A stretch of 64,000 bases of DNA from Desulfobulbus rhabdoformis (GTDB lineage: Bacteria; Desulfobacterota; Desulfobulbia; Desulfobulbales; Desulfobulbaceae): contig NZ_JAFFQA010000003.1 in assembly GCF_016919065.1 (NCBI RefSeq), forward strand, positions 1-64,000. Reading direction: 5' to 3'. Shown one piece after another: positions 1 through 9,608 of this stretch; positions within the stretch are counted from its first letter, which is position 1; every line of letters starts with the position of its first letter. A model generated the notes under the pieces. It saw only the letters and a program-made list of their open reading frames with translations. It did not search any database and was not told the DNA's origin. A program made the translations under genes and the position numbers.

Positions 1-331
1 CCTCAATGCTCTTTGTTTTTCGAAGATAGGGAGGCAAGAGTCCTGAGTTAAATTTGACGCCTTTCCCCCGTTTATCCCGAACTTTCGGCACCCTAACACT
101 CACGGGGCCGACACCGGTCTGAATTTTCCGTTCTGGTAAGTAGCCATTGCGAACTACCTGGCGACGGCCACTGGCATCTGTGCACGTTGCAAATTCCTGA
201 AGAAAACCATGTAGCTCTGCTTCCACGGCTTGAGTAATCAATTGCCGGGCACTGGTGCGAAGCAATTCGGTTAACGGATCCTCAGAAATCTCTTCTCGCT
301 TTTTCAGGGAAATGATTTTACCTTCACTCAT
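1..331 (-). CDS. IS256-family (mutator-type) transposase, 5' part
   Basis: The 110 N-terminal residues of a transposase are read leftward from an ATG at 331; the rest lies outside the window. The segment has the opening typical of IS256/mutator transposases: an early PLTELLR helix, ARQLITQAVEAELHGFL, then RNGYLPERKIQTGVGPVSVRVPKVRD, with the family's run into the DDE catalytic domain still to come. It would catalyse cut-and-paste or copy-out movement of its own element. The reading frame is open to the window edge, so intactness cannot be judged. A 10-bp inverted repeat surrounds the start codon region (331-340 and 381-390). Confidence 0.85.
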   Translation of the reverse strand, partial: MSEGKIISLKKREEISEDPLTELLRTSARQLITQAVEAELHGFLQEFATCTDASGRRQVVRNGYLPERKIQTGVGPVSVRVPKVRDKRGKGVKFNSGLLPPYLRKTKSIE

Positions 332-390
332 GACGTATCCTTTTTTGTTGGAAGTAAGTTTTGGCGAACTGTTTCCAACAGGATACGTCA
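331..390. repeat. Inverted repeat at the transposase start
   Basis: TGACGTATCC at 331-340 is repeated in perfect inverted orientation as GGATACGTCA at 381-390, with partly matching inner arms (GTTGGAA and TTCCAAC). The left arm begins on the last base of the transposase start codon. It could be a subterminal binding site of the transposase or a hairpin that hides the start from outside transcription; which one is unknown. From 391 to 505 no further gene or clear element end was recognised. Confidence 0.5.
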
Positions 391-505
391 TTTTTCTTTT
401 AGAGTCCCCTCAAACACCACTTTCGAGCATAACTCATAGATGAGAGGATTGCATTGAAAGTTTAATTCGGCTGAGATGCTGCCTATTTCAACAGTAATCG
501 GAGAA

Positions 506-1687
506 TTACCCCAGGTTAACCTTTATTGAGTCTCTGACGTTGCGTGCTTTTGCACGGGCTTCATCGATATTTTTCCCCAGGGCCAGCCCTACAGCCAGAC
601 GGCGATGCCCTGCAATTTCTGGCTTTCCAAAAATCTGGTAGGCGGTATCGGGCTCGGTAAGAGCTTCATCCATTCCGGAGTAGCTGATATTGCTGGAATG
701 GCCTTCCGCCACCAGGGCCGCTGATGCAGAAGGTCCGTACTGCCGGATTAGGGGGATAGGAAGCCCCATTAGGGCACGGGCATGGAGCTCGAATTCCGAC
801 ATATTCTGCGAGATCAAGGTAACCATACCCGTATCATGGGGACGGGGAGACACTTCGCTAAAAATTACTTTATCCCCCTGAATAAACAGTTCCACTCCGA
901 AAATCCCTCTACCGCCGATACCGTCGGTAACAGTTTTGGCGATATCTCGGGCTTTGGTCAGAGCCTGATCTGTCATAGGCTGTGGTTGCCAGGATTCACG
1001 GTAATCGCCATCCACCTGAAAATGGCCAATGGGATCCAGAAAGGAGGTCCCTCCGGTATGGCGTATGGTCAGCAGGGTAATTTCGTAATCGAAATGCACA
1101 AAGGCTTCCACAATCACCTTTCCAGCGCCGGAACGGCCCTCTGCCTGAGCATGATCCCAGGCCTTCTGGATATCGGTATCGCTTTTAATAACGCTCTGCC
1201 CCCGTCCAGATGAGCTCATGATCGGTTTTACTACACAGGGCATTCCCAGGGCGGATACAGCGGTTTTGAATTCCTCAAAGGTTTCGGCAAAAGAGTAGGG
1301 AGAGGTGGCAACGCCCAGTTCTTCGGCGGCCAGCCTGCGGATTCCTTCCCGGTTCATAGTCAGAACAGTGGCACGGGCGTTGGGGATCACATTGAACCCC
1401 TCTTCTTCCAGTTCCAGCAGCATAGAGGTAGCAATAGCTTCCACTTCGGGTACGATAAAGTCAGGTTTTACTTCTTTTACGATTTCTTTCAAACGGGCGG
1501 CATCGAGCATATTGAATACTCTAAATTCATGGGCTACCTGCATGGCTGGAGCATTTTCATATTTATCACAGGCAATAACCCGGCACCCCAGACGGATCGC
1601 TTCCATGGCTACCTCTTTGCCCAGTTCTCCGGAGCCCAATAAAAGCATTTTTGTAGCGTTCTTTCCTGCCGCGTTTCCTAGAGTCAT
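506..1687 (-). CDS. purT: Formate-dependent phosphoribosylglycinamide formyltransferase (GAR transformylase 2)
   Basis: PurT makes formyl-GAR from GAR, formate and ATP, the third step of purine synthesis, without using formyl-tetrahydrofolate. The 393-residue product matches the family's usual length (about 392). It has the N-terminal [17 protein letters not shown] nucleotide-fold loop, the ATP-grasp core ([18 protein letters not shown] near residues 140-160), and the [14 protein letters not shown] metal/ATP site near residue 280. The start at 1687 is preferred over an ATG 11 codons upstream because AGGGGAG lies directly before it. The gene is monocistronic here, and no purine riboswitch was seen upstream. 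Confidence 0.95.
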   Translation of the reverse strand: MTLGNAAGKNATKMLLLGSGELGKEVAMEAIRLGCRVIACDKYENAPAMQVAHEFRVFNMLDAARLKEIVKEVKPDFIVPEVEAIATSMLLELEEEGFNVIPNARATVLTMNREGIRRLAAEELGVATSPYSFAETFEEFKTAVSALGMPCVVKPIMSSSGRGQSVIKSDTDIQKAWDHAQAEGRSGAGKVIVEAFVHFDYEITLLTIRHTGGTSFLDPIGHFQVDGDYRESWQPQPMTDQALTKARDIAKTVTDGIGGRGIFGVELFIQGDKVIFSEVSPRPHDTGMVTLISQNMSEFELHARALMGLPIPLIRQYGPSASAALVAEGHSSNISYSGMDEALTEPDTAYQIFGKPEIAGHRRLAVGLALGKNIDEARAKARNVRDSIKVNLG

Positions 1688-1987
1688 AGGAATCTCCCCT
1701 GTTCTCTCATATTCGTACAAATTTACAGTTTGTTGAACTACAGGATGAACCAGTCAGGCTTTCGCCTGCAGGTATCCTGCGCGTTATTATTAATCTTACC
1801 ACCATTTCGAAAATCCTTTCATTCTGCCAATGCCCCAAGTTGAGGTTACTCTGTTCACTCCTGTCTAACTCTTCGAGTCGCAACATGTTCTGCCTACCGG
1901 GGCATAAAGCCGAACAAGTCAGGAAAAATATGTTGCCAATAATTGAGTTGAGGGAGATTCTTCTTTCGAGCTGCACTACAAGTGCCC

Positions 1988-2032
1988 TTAAAAAGAAAAA
2001 GCACCTAACCCAAATTGGCTAGGTGCTTGATT
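1988..2032 (-). terminator. Rho-independent terminator of tRNA-Arg
   Basis: AAGCACCTA (1999-2007) pairs with TAGGTGCTT (2020-2028). Read on the minus strand, the hairpin follows the tRNA 3' CCA by only a few bases and runs into a T-rich stretch (TTTTTCTTTTT) at 1990-2000. The stretch between purT (1687) and this terminator shows no convincing gene. Confidence 0.8.
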
Positions 2033-2035
2033 TTA

Positions 2036-2112
2036 TGGTACGCCCGGAGGGATTCGAACCCCCGGCACTCGGATTCGAAGTCCGATGCTCTATCCAGCTG
2101 AGCTACGGGCGC
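2036..2112 (-). tRNA. tRNA-Arg (anticodon TCG)
   Basis: Read on the minus strand, a 77-nt cloverleaf includes an encoded CCA (2036-2038). The acceptor arm GCGCCCG pairs with CGGGCGT, with a G-U at the first position. The D arm is AGCTCAGCTGGATAGAGC. The anticodon stem-loop has the loop CTTCGAA, giving anticodon TCG, and the T loop is GGTTCGAATCC. The discriminator base is A. It reads CGA and, by wobble, other CGN arginine codons. Confidence 0.96.
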
Positions 2113-2141
2113 AGAGCTTTTAGGTAGGGTAGAGAATATTT

Positions 2142-2171
2142 ATATTACCCGGAAACCCAAGCAGGCGTCAA
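2142..2171 (-). promoter_or_regulatory. Sigma-70 type promoter of tRNA-Arg
   Basis: On the minus strand TTGACG (2171-2166) and TAATAT (2147-2142) are separated by 18 bases. Transcription would begin near 2135, about 20 bases before the tRNA 5' end at 2112. Both boxes are close to the sigma-70 consensus. Confidence 0.65.
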
Positions 2172-2200
2172 CCATGCACAACATTACGTTGCAAAATAGT

Positions 2201-2770
2201 TTACTGCATCAGTAGCGGGGCCGGAGAGGTGTGGGTACGCATGGCCGCATATAACCGTTCCGGATCGATATACATGCTCAATTTTTCTCGCTGGGCTTCA
2301 AGTACCGGCAGTGCTTTTGCCGCCAGCTTCGCGGCTGGTTCATTGTAACCGTAATCGCTTTTGATATAGACCCCGGCTGCGCGGATCATAGCCTGCAGCA
2401 GCGATTTTTCATCCCCTCTGGAATGATGCCAGGCATGCTCCAGAACCTCATGCACCTCAAAATGCAGCCCCAGGTCCCAGAGCAGAAATCCCTGCCAGAG
2501 TACATCCTGTGGTCCTTTTGCCGCCTGATCAAGAAACTGCTGAAAGCGGCTTAGCCGTTTTTCGATATACTCCCGCTGCTCTGGCCCCGGATCTTGCTGG
2601 AGAAAGCGGTTTGCGACCTCGCGGGCCGGGGCCAGGTTCATTGTTCGCAGGCAGGGAATAATCGCTTCAGAAAGGTGATTTCGAATATCGCGGCTTAAAC
2701 GATCAACAAATGGATCAAAGGGGTGTGTTTCGCCGTTTTGCCGAGTATTGTCGAGGTCATCTGTATTCAT
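2201..2770 (-). CDS. DUF309 domain protein
   Basis: This 189-residue, probably cytoplasmic, all-helical protein carries the DUF309 signature. The central FLLWDLGLHFEVHEVLEHAWHH segment (about residues 95-116) contains the conserved HE-x-LE-x-W pattern, followed by LLQAMIRAAG. The biochemical function of DUF309 is not established. The gene stands alone, divergent from the small gene and sbcDC to its right. No signal peptide or membrane segment is visible. Confidence 0.8.
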   Translation of the reverse strand: MNTDDLDNTRQNGETHPFDPFVDRLSRDIRNHLSEAIIPCLRTMNLAPAREVANRFLQQDPGPEQREYIEKRLSRFQQFLDQAAKGPQDVLWQGFLLWDLGLHFEVHEVLEHAWHHSRGDEKSLLQAMIRAAGVYIKSDYGYNEPAAKLAAKALPVLEAQREKLSMYIDPERLYAAMRTHTSPAPLLMQ

Positions 2771-2855
2771 TTGTCCTCCTCCCGGTAGATCGAGTATAGT
2801 GATGCGGCATACACTCAGTGTGTCTCCCTTATACCTCTTATTTATCGGTGAGCAA

Positions 2856-3056
2856 ATGAAACTCTACACCTGTATTACAGGACCAGATGATGAAACCTTT
2901 TGTAAACGCGTCTCGGAAAAGTTGAACAGAGGCTGGCAGCTCCATGGTGGCCCGACACTGACCTTTAACGGTGAAAACGTCATTGCTGGGCAGGCTCTGT
3001 TCAAGGTGGTCGAAGACGAAGAATTCAGCATGGATATCAACATAAGCGATTATTAA
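2856..3056 (+). CDS. Small DUF1737-like protein
   Basis: This 66-residue protein has the short pattern seen in DUF1737 proteins: a start MKLYTCITGPDD, a helix with FCKRVSEKLNRGWQLHGGPT, and a final beta strand AGQALFKVV. The family is of unknown function. The ATG at 2856 is chosen because the longer upstream reading has no family similarity and a weak GGTGAG lies just before 2856. It sits 15 bases before sbcD and may be co-transcribed with it. Confidence 0.7.
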   Translation: MKLYTCITGPDDETFCKRVSEKLNRGWQLHGGPTLTFNGENVIAGQALFKVVEDEEFSMDINISDY

Positions 3057-3071
3057 ATCGACTTGCTACGC

Positions 3072-4295
3072 ATGCGCCTTTTACACACATCCGACTGGCA
3101 TCTGGGCCACCGTTTTCATGGACGGATGCGGCTGGAAGAACAGGGGGCCTTTTTACACTGGTTACTGGAACAAATTCAGGCGCATACGGTCGAGGTACTG
3201 CTGGTTGCCGGGGATATCTTTGATACCACCACGCCGGGAAGCCGGGCGCAAGCGCTCTATTACCGGTTTCTCCACCAGTTGGCCGGTTCCAGCTGCCGCC
3301 ATGTAGTTATTATCGGGGGCAACCACGACTCTCCTTCGCTGCTGGAGGCGCCGCGTGAAATACTGCGCCAGCTCAATATTCACGTACTGGGCATGGTCGA
3401 TGATCAGCTGGATAAGGAGATCGTGCTGCTTCCAGGTCAGGCCACTGAGGCACCCGAGCTGCTGGTCTGCGCCGTCCCCTTTCTGCGCGACCGGGACATT
3501 CGCCAGGCTGGAGCGGCAGAAACCCTGGAAGAAAAAGGACGTCAACTACGCCAGGGGATTCAGGACCATTTTCAGCAGGTCTGCCAACAGGCCGAGCAGA
3601 TACGTCAGGAATACAATCCGCAAATGCCTTTGGTGGTCATGGGCCATCTTTTTGTTGCGGGCGGGCAGACTCAGGAGGGTGATGGAGTCCGCGAATTGAG
3701 CATCGGCGGCCTGGACCGCATTGATGGCAGTTCTTTTCCAGCCGGAATCGACTACCTGGCCTTAGGGCATCTCCACCTCCCCCAGAAAGTAGCGGGAAAT
3801 CCAACCCGTCGCTACAGCGGCGCCCCCTTTGCCATGAGCTTTAGCGAGGTTGGCCAGAAAAAAGAGGTGCTGCTGATCGACTGTGCAGGACGAGAAATTA
3901 CCCCAACTCCCCTTGAAGTTCCCTGTTTTCAACCTCTGGCAAGCATACGAGGCGATCTCTCCCCCCTCTTGGAAAAAATCGAAGCACTCAAGGCCGAAGA
4001 ACGCCCCTACTGGCTGGAATTGCAGTACGAGGGGGCTACGGTGATTGCCAACCTGCGCGAGCAACTCCTGGAAGCGGTCGCGGATTCGCAAGTAAGCATC
4101 CTCCGCATCCGCAACAGGCGTATCTTTGACCATGCCCTGCAGCAAAGTAAAGAGAGCGAAACCCTGGACGAACTCAGTGTTGAAGAGGTCTTTGCGCGTT
4201 GCCTGGAGGCCCACCAGATTGAACCATCCCAACGGCAGGGCTTGCTGCAGGCCTTTGCTGAAATCAAACGCGCTGTTGCTGAGGAGGATATGTGA
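3072..4295 (+). CDS. sbcD: Exonuclease SbcCD, nuclease subunit SbcD
   Basis: SbcD is the Mre11-type nuclease of the SbcCD complex, which opens hairpins and removes protein-blocked DNA ends. The calcineurin-like metal motifs appear in order: HTSDWHLGHRF at the N-terminus, AGDIFD, GGNHDS, MGHLF and ALGHLHLPQ. The length of 407 residues fits the family. The ATG at 3072 is preferred to a TTG three codons earlier because the protein then starts MRLLHTSDWH, as usual. The stop overlaps the sbcC start by 4 bases (GTGA), so translation is probably coupled. Confidence 0.95.
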   Translation: MRLLHTSDWHLGHRFHGRMRLEEQGAFLHWLLEQIQAHTVEVLLVAGDIFDTTTPGSRAQALYYRFLHQLAGSSCRHVVIIGGNHDSPSLLEAPREILRQLNIHVLGMVDDQLDKEIVLLPGQATEAPELLVCAVPFLRDRDIRQAGAAETLEEKGRQLRQGIQDHFQQVCQQAEQIRQEYNPQMPLVVMGHLFVAGGQTQEGDGVRELSIGGLDRIDGSSFPAGIDYLALGHLHLPQKVAGNPTRRYSGAPFAMSFSEVGQKKEVLLIDCAGREITPTPLEVPCFQPLASIRGDLSPLLEKIEALKAEERPYWLELQYEGATVIANLREQLLEAVADSQVSILRIRNRRIFDHALQQSKESETLDELSVEEVFARCLEAHQIEPSQRQGLLQAFAEIKRAVAEEDM

Positions 4296-7200
4296 GAATT
4301 CTGGCCCTCTCGCTGCATAACCTCAACTCTCTGGCCGGGACCTGGTCCATCGATTTTACCGCTACCGAATACGCGACCACGGGCATCTTTGCCATTACGG
4401 GTCCCACCGGCGCAGGAAAATCGACCCTACTGGATGCCCTCTGCCTGGCGCTCTATGGCCGAACCCCACGCCTGGGTCCGATCACCAAGGGATCCAATGA
4501 AATCATGTCTCGCCGGGCCGGTGAATGTTTTGCCGAGGTCAGTTTTTCCACAAACACTGGCAGTTTCCGTTGCCACTGGGGACAGCACCGAGCCAGGCGC
4601 AAGGCTCAAGGAGAGTTGCAAACACCCCGCCATGAACTCGCCGAACTGGAGACCGGGAAAATCCTGGAAAGTCGCAGCCGTCAGGTGGTGCGTTTAGTGG
4701 AAGAACTCACCGGCATGGACTATGACCGGTTTACCCGTTCGATCCTGCTGGCCCAGGGAGATTTTGCCGCCTTTTTACAGGCCGATGCCGACCAACGGGC
4801 TCCTCTTCTGGAGCAGATCACCGGGACTTCCATCTATTCTCAGTTGTCAATCGCTGTCCATGAGCGGACCAGCGAAGAACGGAGGCGGCTGAAAACACTC
4901 CAGGAAGGATTAGGCGCTTTGCAGCTGCTCAGCCCGGAGGAAAAGGACGAGCTTGCCACCTCTATCGCAGAGCAGAGCAAAACGGTGGAAGAGGTTCGAG
5001 CAAAACTGGCCCTGGTGGACAAAAACCTGCAACAGCAAGAGCAGCTTGCCAAATTGGGCCTCCAACTCCAGGAGAACGAAAATAAACGTATCCATCTGGC
5101 TAAGCAACGCGAACAAAGGGAGCCAGAATTCAAGCAGCTTGCCCTAGGCCACAAGGCACAACCGCTGATACCACTGTATACCTCCCTGAGTCAACTCAGC
5201 AAACAGATCTCCAGCCTTGAAAAACGTCAGGCCCAACGTACAGAGAATACCGTACGATTAGAAAAAACGCGCCAACACCAACAAAAAGAGCTGTCACAAG
5301 CTCTGGAGGCGCTCACCCAAATCCGCGAGCGACGCGAACACGAACTGGAGTTGATAAAAGAGGTGCGTGCCCTTGATCTCCACCTCCATGAAAAACAGAA
5401 GGCCAATGACCAAATCCTTACCACCCTGCAGCAGCACAACAAGGAACTGGCAGCGATTTCAGCTGCCGAGAAAGGAATGCTTGAGCAACAGGCAGTCCTA
5501 CGCAAGCAACAGCAAACACTTGATCATTTTTTCGAGGAGCGAAGCCCGGACGCACAGTTGGTGGAAGAGTTTGCCGGTCTACGGCAACAGCTGTTGCACC
5601 TGGCACGACAGGAAGAAACTCGCGAACAATATAAGCAAACGCTGAGGGCATTAGAGAAAGAACAAAAAAACGCCCATGTTTTGCACGAAAAGTCGACAAA
5701 ACGTTTCGCACAGGTCGAAAAGGACGTGCACCAATGTCTCCAGGAGCAGAAGAAAGGAAGCCAAAAACGCGATACCCTCTTAGACGGTCGGGAACTCTCC
5801 TGGTTACGTGAACAACTCGCCGACCGTACCGCCTTGATTGCCCGTCTGCAGCAGGGGTTGGAACGAGCTGAAGAATGGCAGATCTTACAAAAAAAGACTC
5901 GGGAGCTGGACGAACAAACAACAACGCTTAACGCGCAAAGAAAAAAACTTCAGGAGCAGGAGACACAACTTGCGGGGGAACTGCAGCTTCGCCAAGATCT
6001 CGTCCTCCAGTACGAAAAAAACCACCGCTTACAGCTCCGCATTCGCAGCTACGAGCAGGAGCGCGATCATCTCCAGGAAGGAAGCCCCTGTCCGCTCTGT
6101 GGCTCCCCCCATCACCCATGGGGCCACGGGAGTGCACCCCTTGAGGACTCAGAGAGCGAGCTGAACCAGGCACGATCACTACTTGAAGAGAGTCAGAAAA
6201 AGATGGCCTCACACCGGGAAGGGCTGGCCGTGCTTGGAAGGGATCTTGACCATCTCAGGCAGAGCACAGAGGAAACGCAAAAACGGCTTGCGGAACGTGC
6301 AGCACAGCTTGTCCCGTTGCTTGCAGCGCAGAGTCTGGGGCCTGTGGATGAGTGCAGGCAAGCCATTGCCACACAACTCACCAATGTGGAGGAACAACAA
6401 GCCGCCCTGTGCACGCAGATCAAACACGTTGAACAGGTAGAAAATAGACTACAGAAGATCGCAGGCAGGCTGGAGCAGGTCAACGCCCTCCACACCAAGT
6501 ACAGCCAAGAGGCACAAGCCAATCAAGAGAGACTGGCAGCGAAAACCTATGAAGTGCAGAGTCAGACCACCCAACTTGCGGAGGCCGACCGCCTTCTCGC
6601 GCAAACAAGGGAAGAACTCCGCACAGTCCTCGCTGCCTATGGGGGGATTGATCTCAATACGCACAAGGCGGACGAACTCATCACAGCGCTGGAGGCAAGA
6701 CGGCAGCGGTGGAAGAAGCGGCTGGCGCAGCAAGAAGAACTGACACGTCAAGAGATTCAGCTGGCAGGTGAGCTGGAAAAACAAGCGCTGCAGGCGAGTT
6801 ATTTGAAAGAGCAAATCCAGCAGCAGCGACAAAAACAGCAGTCACTGGCCGAGGAAAGGCAAGGGCTTACCCAAAGACGAAGGGAACTCTACGGGAGCAA
6901 GGACCCGAACCGGGAGGAACAACAGCTCAGGCAAGGGGTGCAGGCAGCGGAGAAAAATGAAGGGAAAATCAGGCAACAACTGGCACAGAGCGAAAAAGAA
7001 CTCCACGGCTTGAGCCAACAGCAACAGCTGGACAACGAAGAACTCGCGAGCATAGGCCCCCAAAAAAGCCAGCAGGAGACCAAACTTCGCCAACAGGTAG
7101 CGGCAGCAGGGTTTGCTGATCTCGACGCCTTTCAAGATGCCATCCTTCCCTTGGAGACGCTCCAGGCTCTCGAGCTGAAAAAACAGCAGCTGGACCAAGA

Positions 7201-7960
7201 GGAAACACTCCTTGCCGCAGGCCACAAAGAGTTGCAGGCCGCGATTGCCCAGGTAGAGGAACAGGTGGCAAAGAGCCCTGACAAAGAGGAGCTAGAGCAG
7301 GAAAAACAGCAACTGGTCAAGGCGCAGGAGGGCCTGCAGCAGGCGATCGGCGGTGCTCAGGAACGGCTGCGCGCCAACGAGCAGCGGGCGCAGAGCTTTC
7401 AGCAGCAGCAGGAGGCACTTGAAAAACAACGCCAGGAACTGGATCGCTTTGAGGTATTACACCAGCTCATCGGCTCAGCTGATGGCAAAAAATTCCGCGT
7501 TTTTGCGCAAGGGCTCACTTTTGAGGTCATGGTGAGTCATGCCAATCGGCAGTTGCAAAAGATGAGCGATCGCTACATCCTCCTGCGAGATCCCGAACGA
7601 CCGCTCTCGTTGCAGGTGATCGACAACTACCAGGCTGGAGAGATTCGTTCTACCCGTAACCTCTCCGGTGGTGAGAGTTTTCTCGTCAGCCTGGCCCTGT
7701 CCCTAGGGTTGTCCGCCATGGCCAGTCATAATGTCCGGGTCGATTCACTCTTTCTGGACGAAGGGTTTGGCACCCTTGATGAGGAGACCCTGGACACCGC
7801 CCTCCAAACCCTGGCCAGCCTGCAGCAGGACGGCAAGCTGATCGGGATCATCTCTCATGTTAGCTTGTTACAGGAGCGCATCGACCTCCGCATAGAGGTG
7901 CAACCGGGGCCGGATGGGTGCAGCCGCCTCATGGGGCCAGGCTGTCATCAGATTACCTGA
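4292..7960 (+). CDS. sbcC: Exonuclease SbcCD, ATPase subunit SbcC
   Basis: SbcC is the Rad50-like SMC ATPase that tethers and feeds DNA to SbcD. The 1222-residue protein begins with a GTG. It has Walker A GPTGAGKS near residue 40, long coiled coils, and a zinc-hook CPLC near residue 599 in mid-coil. The ABC signature LSGGES lies near residue 1128, and Walker B SLFLDEGFGTLD follows. The unusually Gln/Glu-rich coiled coil is normal for the family. Its last 8 bases overlap the end of the convergent metal-transport ATPase gene. Confidence 0.95.
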   Translation: MRILALSLHNLNSLAGTWSIDFTATEYATTGIFAITGPTGAGKSTLLDALCLALYGRTPRLGPITKGSNEIMSRRAGECFAEVSFSTNTGSFRCHWGQHRARRKAQGELQTPRHELAELETGKILESRSRQVVRLVEELTGMDYDRFTRSILLAQGDFAAFLQADADQRAPLLEQITGTSIYSQLSIAVHERTSEERRRLKTLQEGLGALQLLSPEEKDELATSIAEQSKTVEEVRAKLALVDKNLQQQEQLAKLGLQLQENENKRIHLAKQREQREPEFKQLALGHKAQPLIPLYTSLSQLSKQISSLEKRQAQRTENTVRLEKTRQHQQKELSQALEALTQIRERREHELELIKEVRALDLHLHEKQKANDQILTTLQQHNKELAAISAAEKGMLEQQAVLRKQQQTLDHFFEERSPDAQLVEEFAGLRQQLLHLARQEETREQYKQTLRALEKEQKNAHVLHEKSTKRFAQVEKDVHQCLQEQKKGSQKRDTLLDGRELSWLREQLADRTALIARLQQGLERAEEWQILQKKTRELDEQTTTLNAQRKKLQEQETQLAGELQLRQDLVLQYEKNHRLQLRIRSYEQERDHLQEGSPCPLCGSPHHPWGHGSAPLEDSESELNQARSLLEESQKKMASHREGLAVLGRDLDHLRQSTEETQKRLAERAAQLVPLLAAQSLGPVDECRQAIATQLTNVEEQQAALCTQIKHVEQVENRLQKIAGRLEQVNALHTKYSQEAQANQERLAAKTYEVQSQTTQLAEADRLLAQTREELRTVLAAYGGIDLNTHKADELITALEARRQRWKKRLAQQEELTRQEIQLAGELEKQALQASYLKEQIQQQRQKQQSLAEERQGLTQRRRELYGSKDPNREEQQLRQGVQAAEKNEGKIRQQLAQSEKELHGLSQQQQLDNEELASIGPQKSQQETKLRQQVAAAGFADLDAFQDAILPLETLQALELKKQQLDQEETLLAAGHKELQAAIAQVEEQVAKSPDKEELEQEKQQLVKAQEGLQQAIGGAQERLRANEQRAQSFQQQQEALEKQRQELDRFEVLHQLIGSADGKKFRVFAQGLTFEVMVSHANRQLQKMSDRYILLRDPERPLSLQVIDNYQAGEIRSTRNLSGGESFLVSLALSLGLSAMASHNVRVDSLFLDEGFGTLDEETLDTALQTLASLQQDGKLIGIISHVSLLQERIDLRIEVQPGPDGCSRLMGPGCHQIT

Positions 7961-9590
7961 GACTAATTCCCTGCAGCGCCTGAATCTCCTGATAACAGCT
8001 GTTTTTATAGGTGTAATCCAGACCGTTCACTACCTGAAGGTGCTCATCGGCGAGAAACTCGTGGGTTGCATAATCTCGAATGATACGCCCCTGATGCAGG
8101 ACCACTGTTCGGGCACAGAGCTGGCGCACAAAAAAAAGGTCATGGGTCACCAGAATCTTGGTGATGGGGAGATCTGCAAGAATCTGCAGTAAAAGCTCTT
8201 CACTGCGTGGGTCAAGACTTGCTGTGGGCTCATCCAATATGAGCACCTCCGGCTCCAGACTCAGCGTCGCAGCGATGGCCAACCGCTTTCGCTCGCCTCC
8301 ACTCATGTGCAATGGCGGTCGTTTTGCATATCCACTGAGCCCTACAAGCTCAAGCGCCTGCTCGACCCGACGCCTCACCTCCGTTTTAGAAAGCCCGAGC
8401 TGTTCCGGACCAAAGGCCACCTCCTCACGGCAGGAAGGCGAAAATAGCTGATCGGCGGCATTCTGAAACACCATTCCCACCCTCCGCCAAAGCTGCCTAT
8501 AATCTTGCCTGGCAAGTGGACGGCCTTCGAGCAGGTAAAATCCCTCGTTTTTTTCCGGCCTGTGCAACCCGAGCAGGCAATGGGCCAGCGTCGATTTCCC
8601 TGCGCCGTTTTCTCCTATCAAAGCAAGCGTATCACCGGGAAAGAGGCTGAGATTGATATTGCTCACCCCTGGCGTGGTGTCAGGGTAGCTATACCAGTAA
8701 TGCTGCAGCTCGATGATGGGATCTGTCTGTTGGCTCTCACCGTGCAGATGCGCACCAGCCACCTCGTGCTCGTGGGTGCCATGATGATGGTGGTGGTATT
8801 GGTCGTGATGATAGTGCTGACCACAGCAGGTGAAACGAAAGGTAAAATCCAGGCCGTGCTCACAAAGTGCCTGGGGCTCGGCGGCCAGCTGCTGAAAACT
8901 GTAGTCGTGATGGACCTGTCCCTGGGCAAGGACAACTGCCCGTTCACAGAGACCATAGAGAAAAAGCAGATCGTGATCAATGGCAATGAGTGCCCCGGTA
9001 AACTGCTCCAGCAGTCGGCGGAAAACAGCCTCTTGCCGGGGGTCGAGATTGGCCGTGGGCTCATCGAGAATGAGCACCTCCGGCTCCATGGCTAAAATCG
9101 CGGCCAGGGCAGCCCGTTTTTTCTGGCCATAGCTGAGATGATGGGCAGGTTTGTACATCACCTGGTCAAGCTCGACCTCGCCCAACCAGTGATGGACCAG
9201 CCGCTCAACCTCCTCAGGACGACGTCCCTGATTACGCGGTCCAAAGGCCACATCGTCGTAGAGGGTATTGCAAAAGAGGTGATCATCGGGATCCTGAAAG
9301 AGGATTCCGACTTTTTGGCGCAGCCCCTGCACCATGGCTTCAGTGATTAACTCTCCCTGGTAGCTGCAACGCCCGGCCTGAGCAAGAAAGAGCCCGTTTA
9401 AATGACGGATCAGGGTGGACTTTCCTGAACCGTTCTGCCCCACCAGAGCGACCCGATCTCCGGGAAAGATATCCAGATCGATCGATCGCAATCCCGGTGT
9501 GCCATCGGGATAGGTATAGGCCAATTGACGCAGGGAAAACAGGGTGGTGCGCTCATCGTCCACGGGAGGACGAACCGCCATATGATGCAT
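7953..9590 (-). CDS. ECF nickel/cobalt transporter, fused double ATPase with His-rich linker
   Basis: Two complete ABC ATPases are joined in one 545-residue chain. Domain 1 has Walker A GQNGSGKST (51-59), signature LSYGQKKR (152) and ILDEPTANLD. Domain 2 has GENGAGKST (326), signature MSGGERKR (429) and ILDEPTASLD. Between them, residues 258-284 hold 12 histidines, including a run of five. It is the NikO/CbiO energiser of the importer and forms the last gene of the operon. ECF ATPases are usually separate single-domain subunits or homodimers. The metal specificity (Ni or Co) cannot be read from sequence alone. Confidence 0.9.
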   Translation of the reverse strand: MHHMAVRPPVDDERTTLFSLRQLAYTYPDGTPGLRSIDLDIFPGDRVALVGQNGSGKSTLIRHLNGLFLAQAGRCSYQGELITEAMVQGLRQKVGILFQDPDDHLFCNTLYDDVAFGPRNQGRRPEEVERLVHHWLGEVELDQVMYKPAHHLSYGQKKRAALAAILAMEPEVLILDEPTANLDPRQEAVFRRLLEQFTGALIAIDHDLLFLYGLCERAVVLAQGQVHHDYSFQQLAAEPQALCEHGLDFTFRFTCCGQHYHHDQYHHHHHGTHEHEVAGAHLHGESQQTDPIIELQHYWYSYPDTTPGVSNINLSLFPGDTLALIGENGAGKSTLAHCLLGLHRPEKNEGFYLLEGRPLARQDYRQLWRRVGMVFQNAADQLFSPSCREEVAFGPEQLGLSKTEVRRRVEQALELVGLSGYAKRPPLHMSGGERKRLAIAATLSLEPEVLILDEPTASLDPRSEELLLQILADLPITKILVTHDLFFVRQLCARTVVLHQGRIIRDYATHEFLADEHLQVVNGLDYTYKNSCYQEIQALQGISLR

Positions 9591-9608
9591 AAAAATTCTC
9601 TGGGAAAA

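Noticed and set aside
782-1213. 143-codon plus-strand frame inside purT
   Set aside because: Antisense shadow of a well-conserved enzyme gene.
1707-1976. 89-codon frame between purT and tRNA-Arg
   Set aside because: No family resemblance, no good ribosome site, and it overlaps the purT leader.
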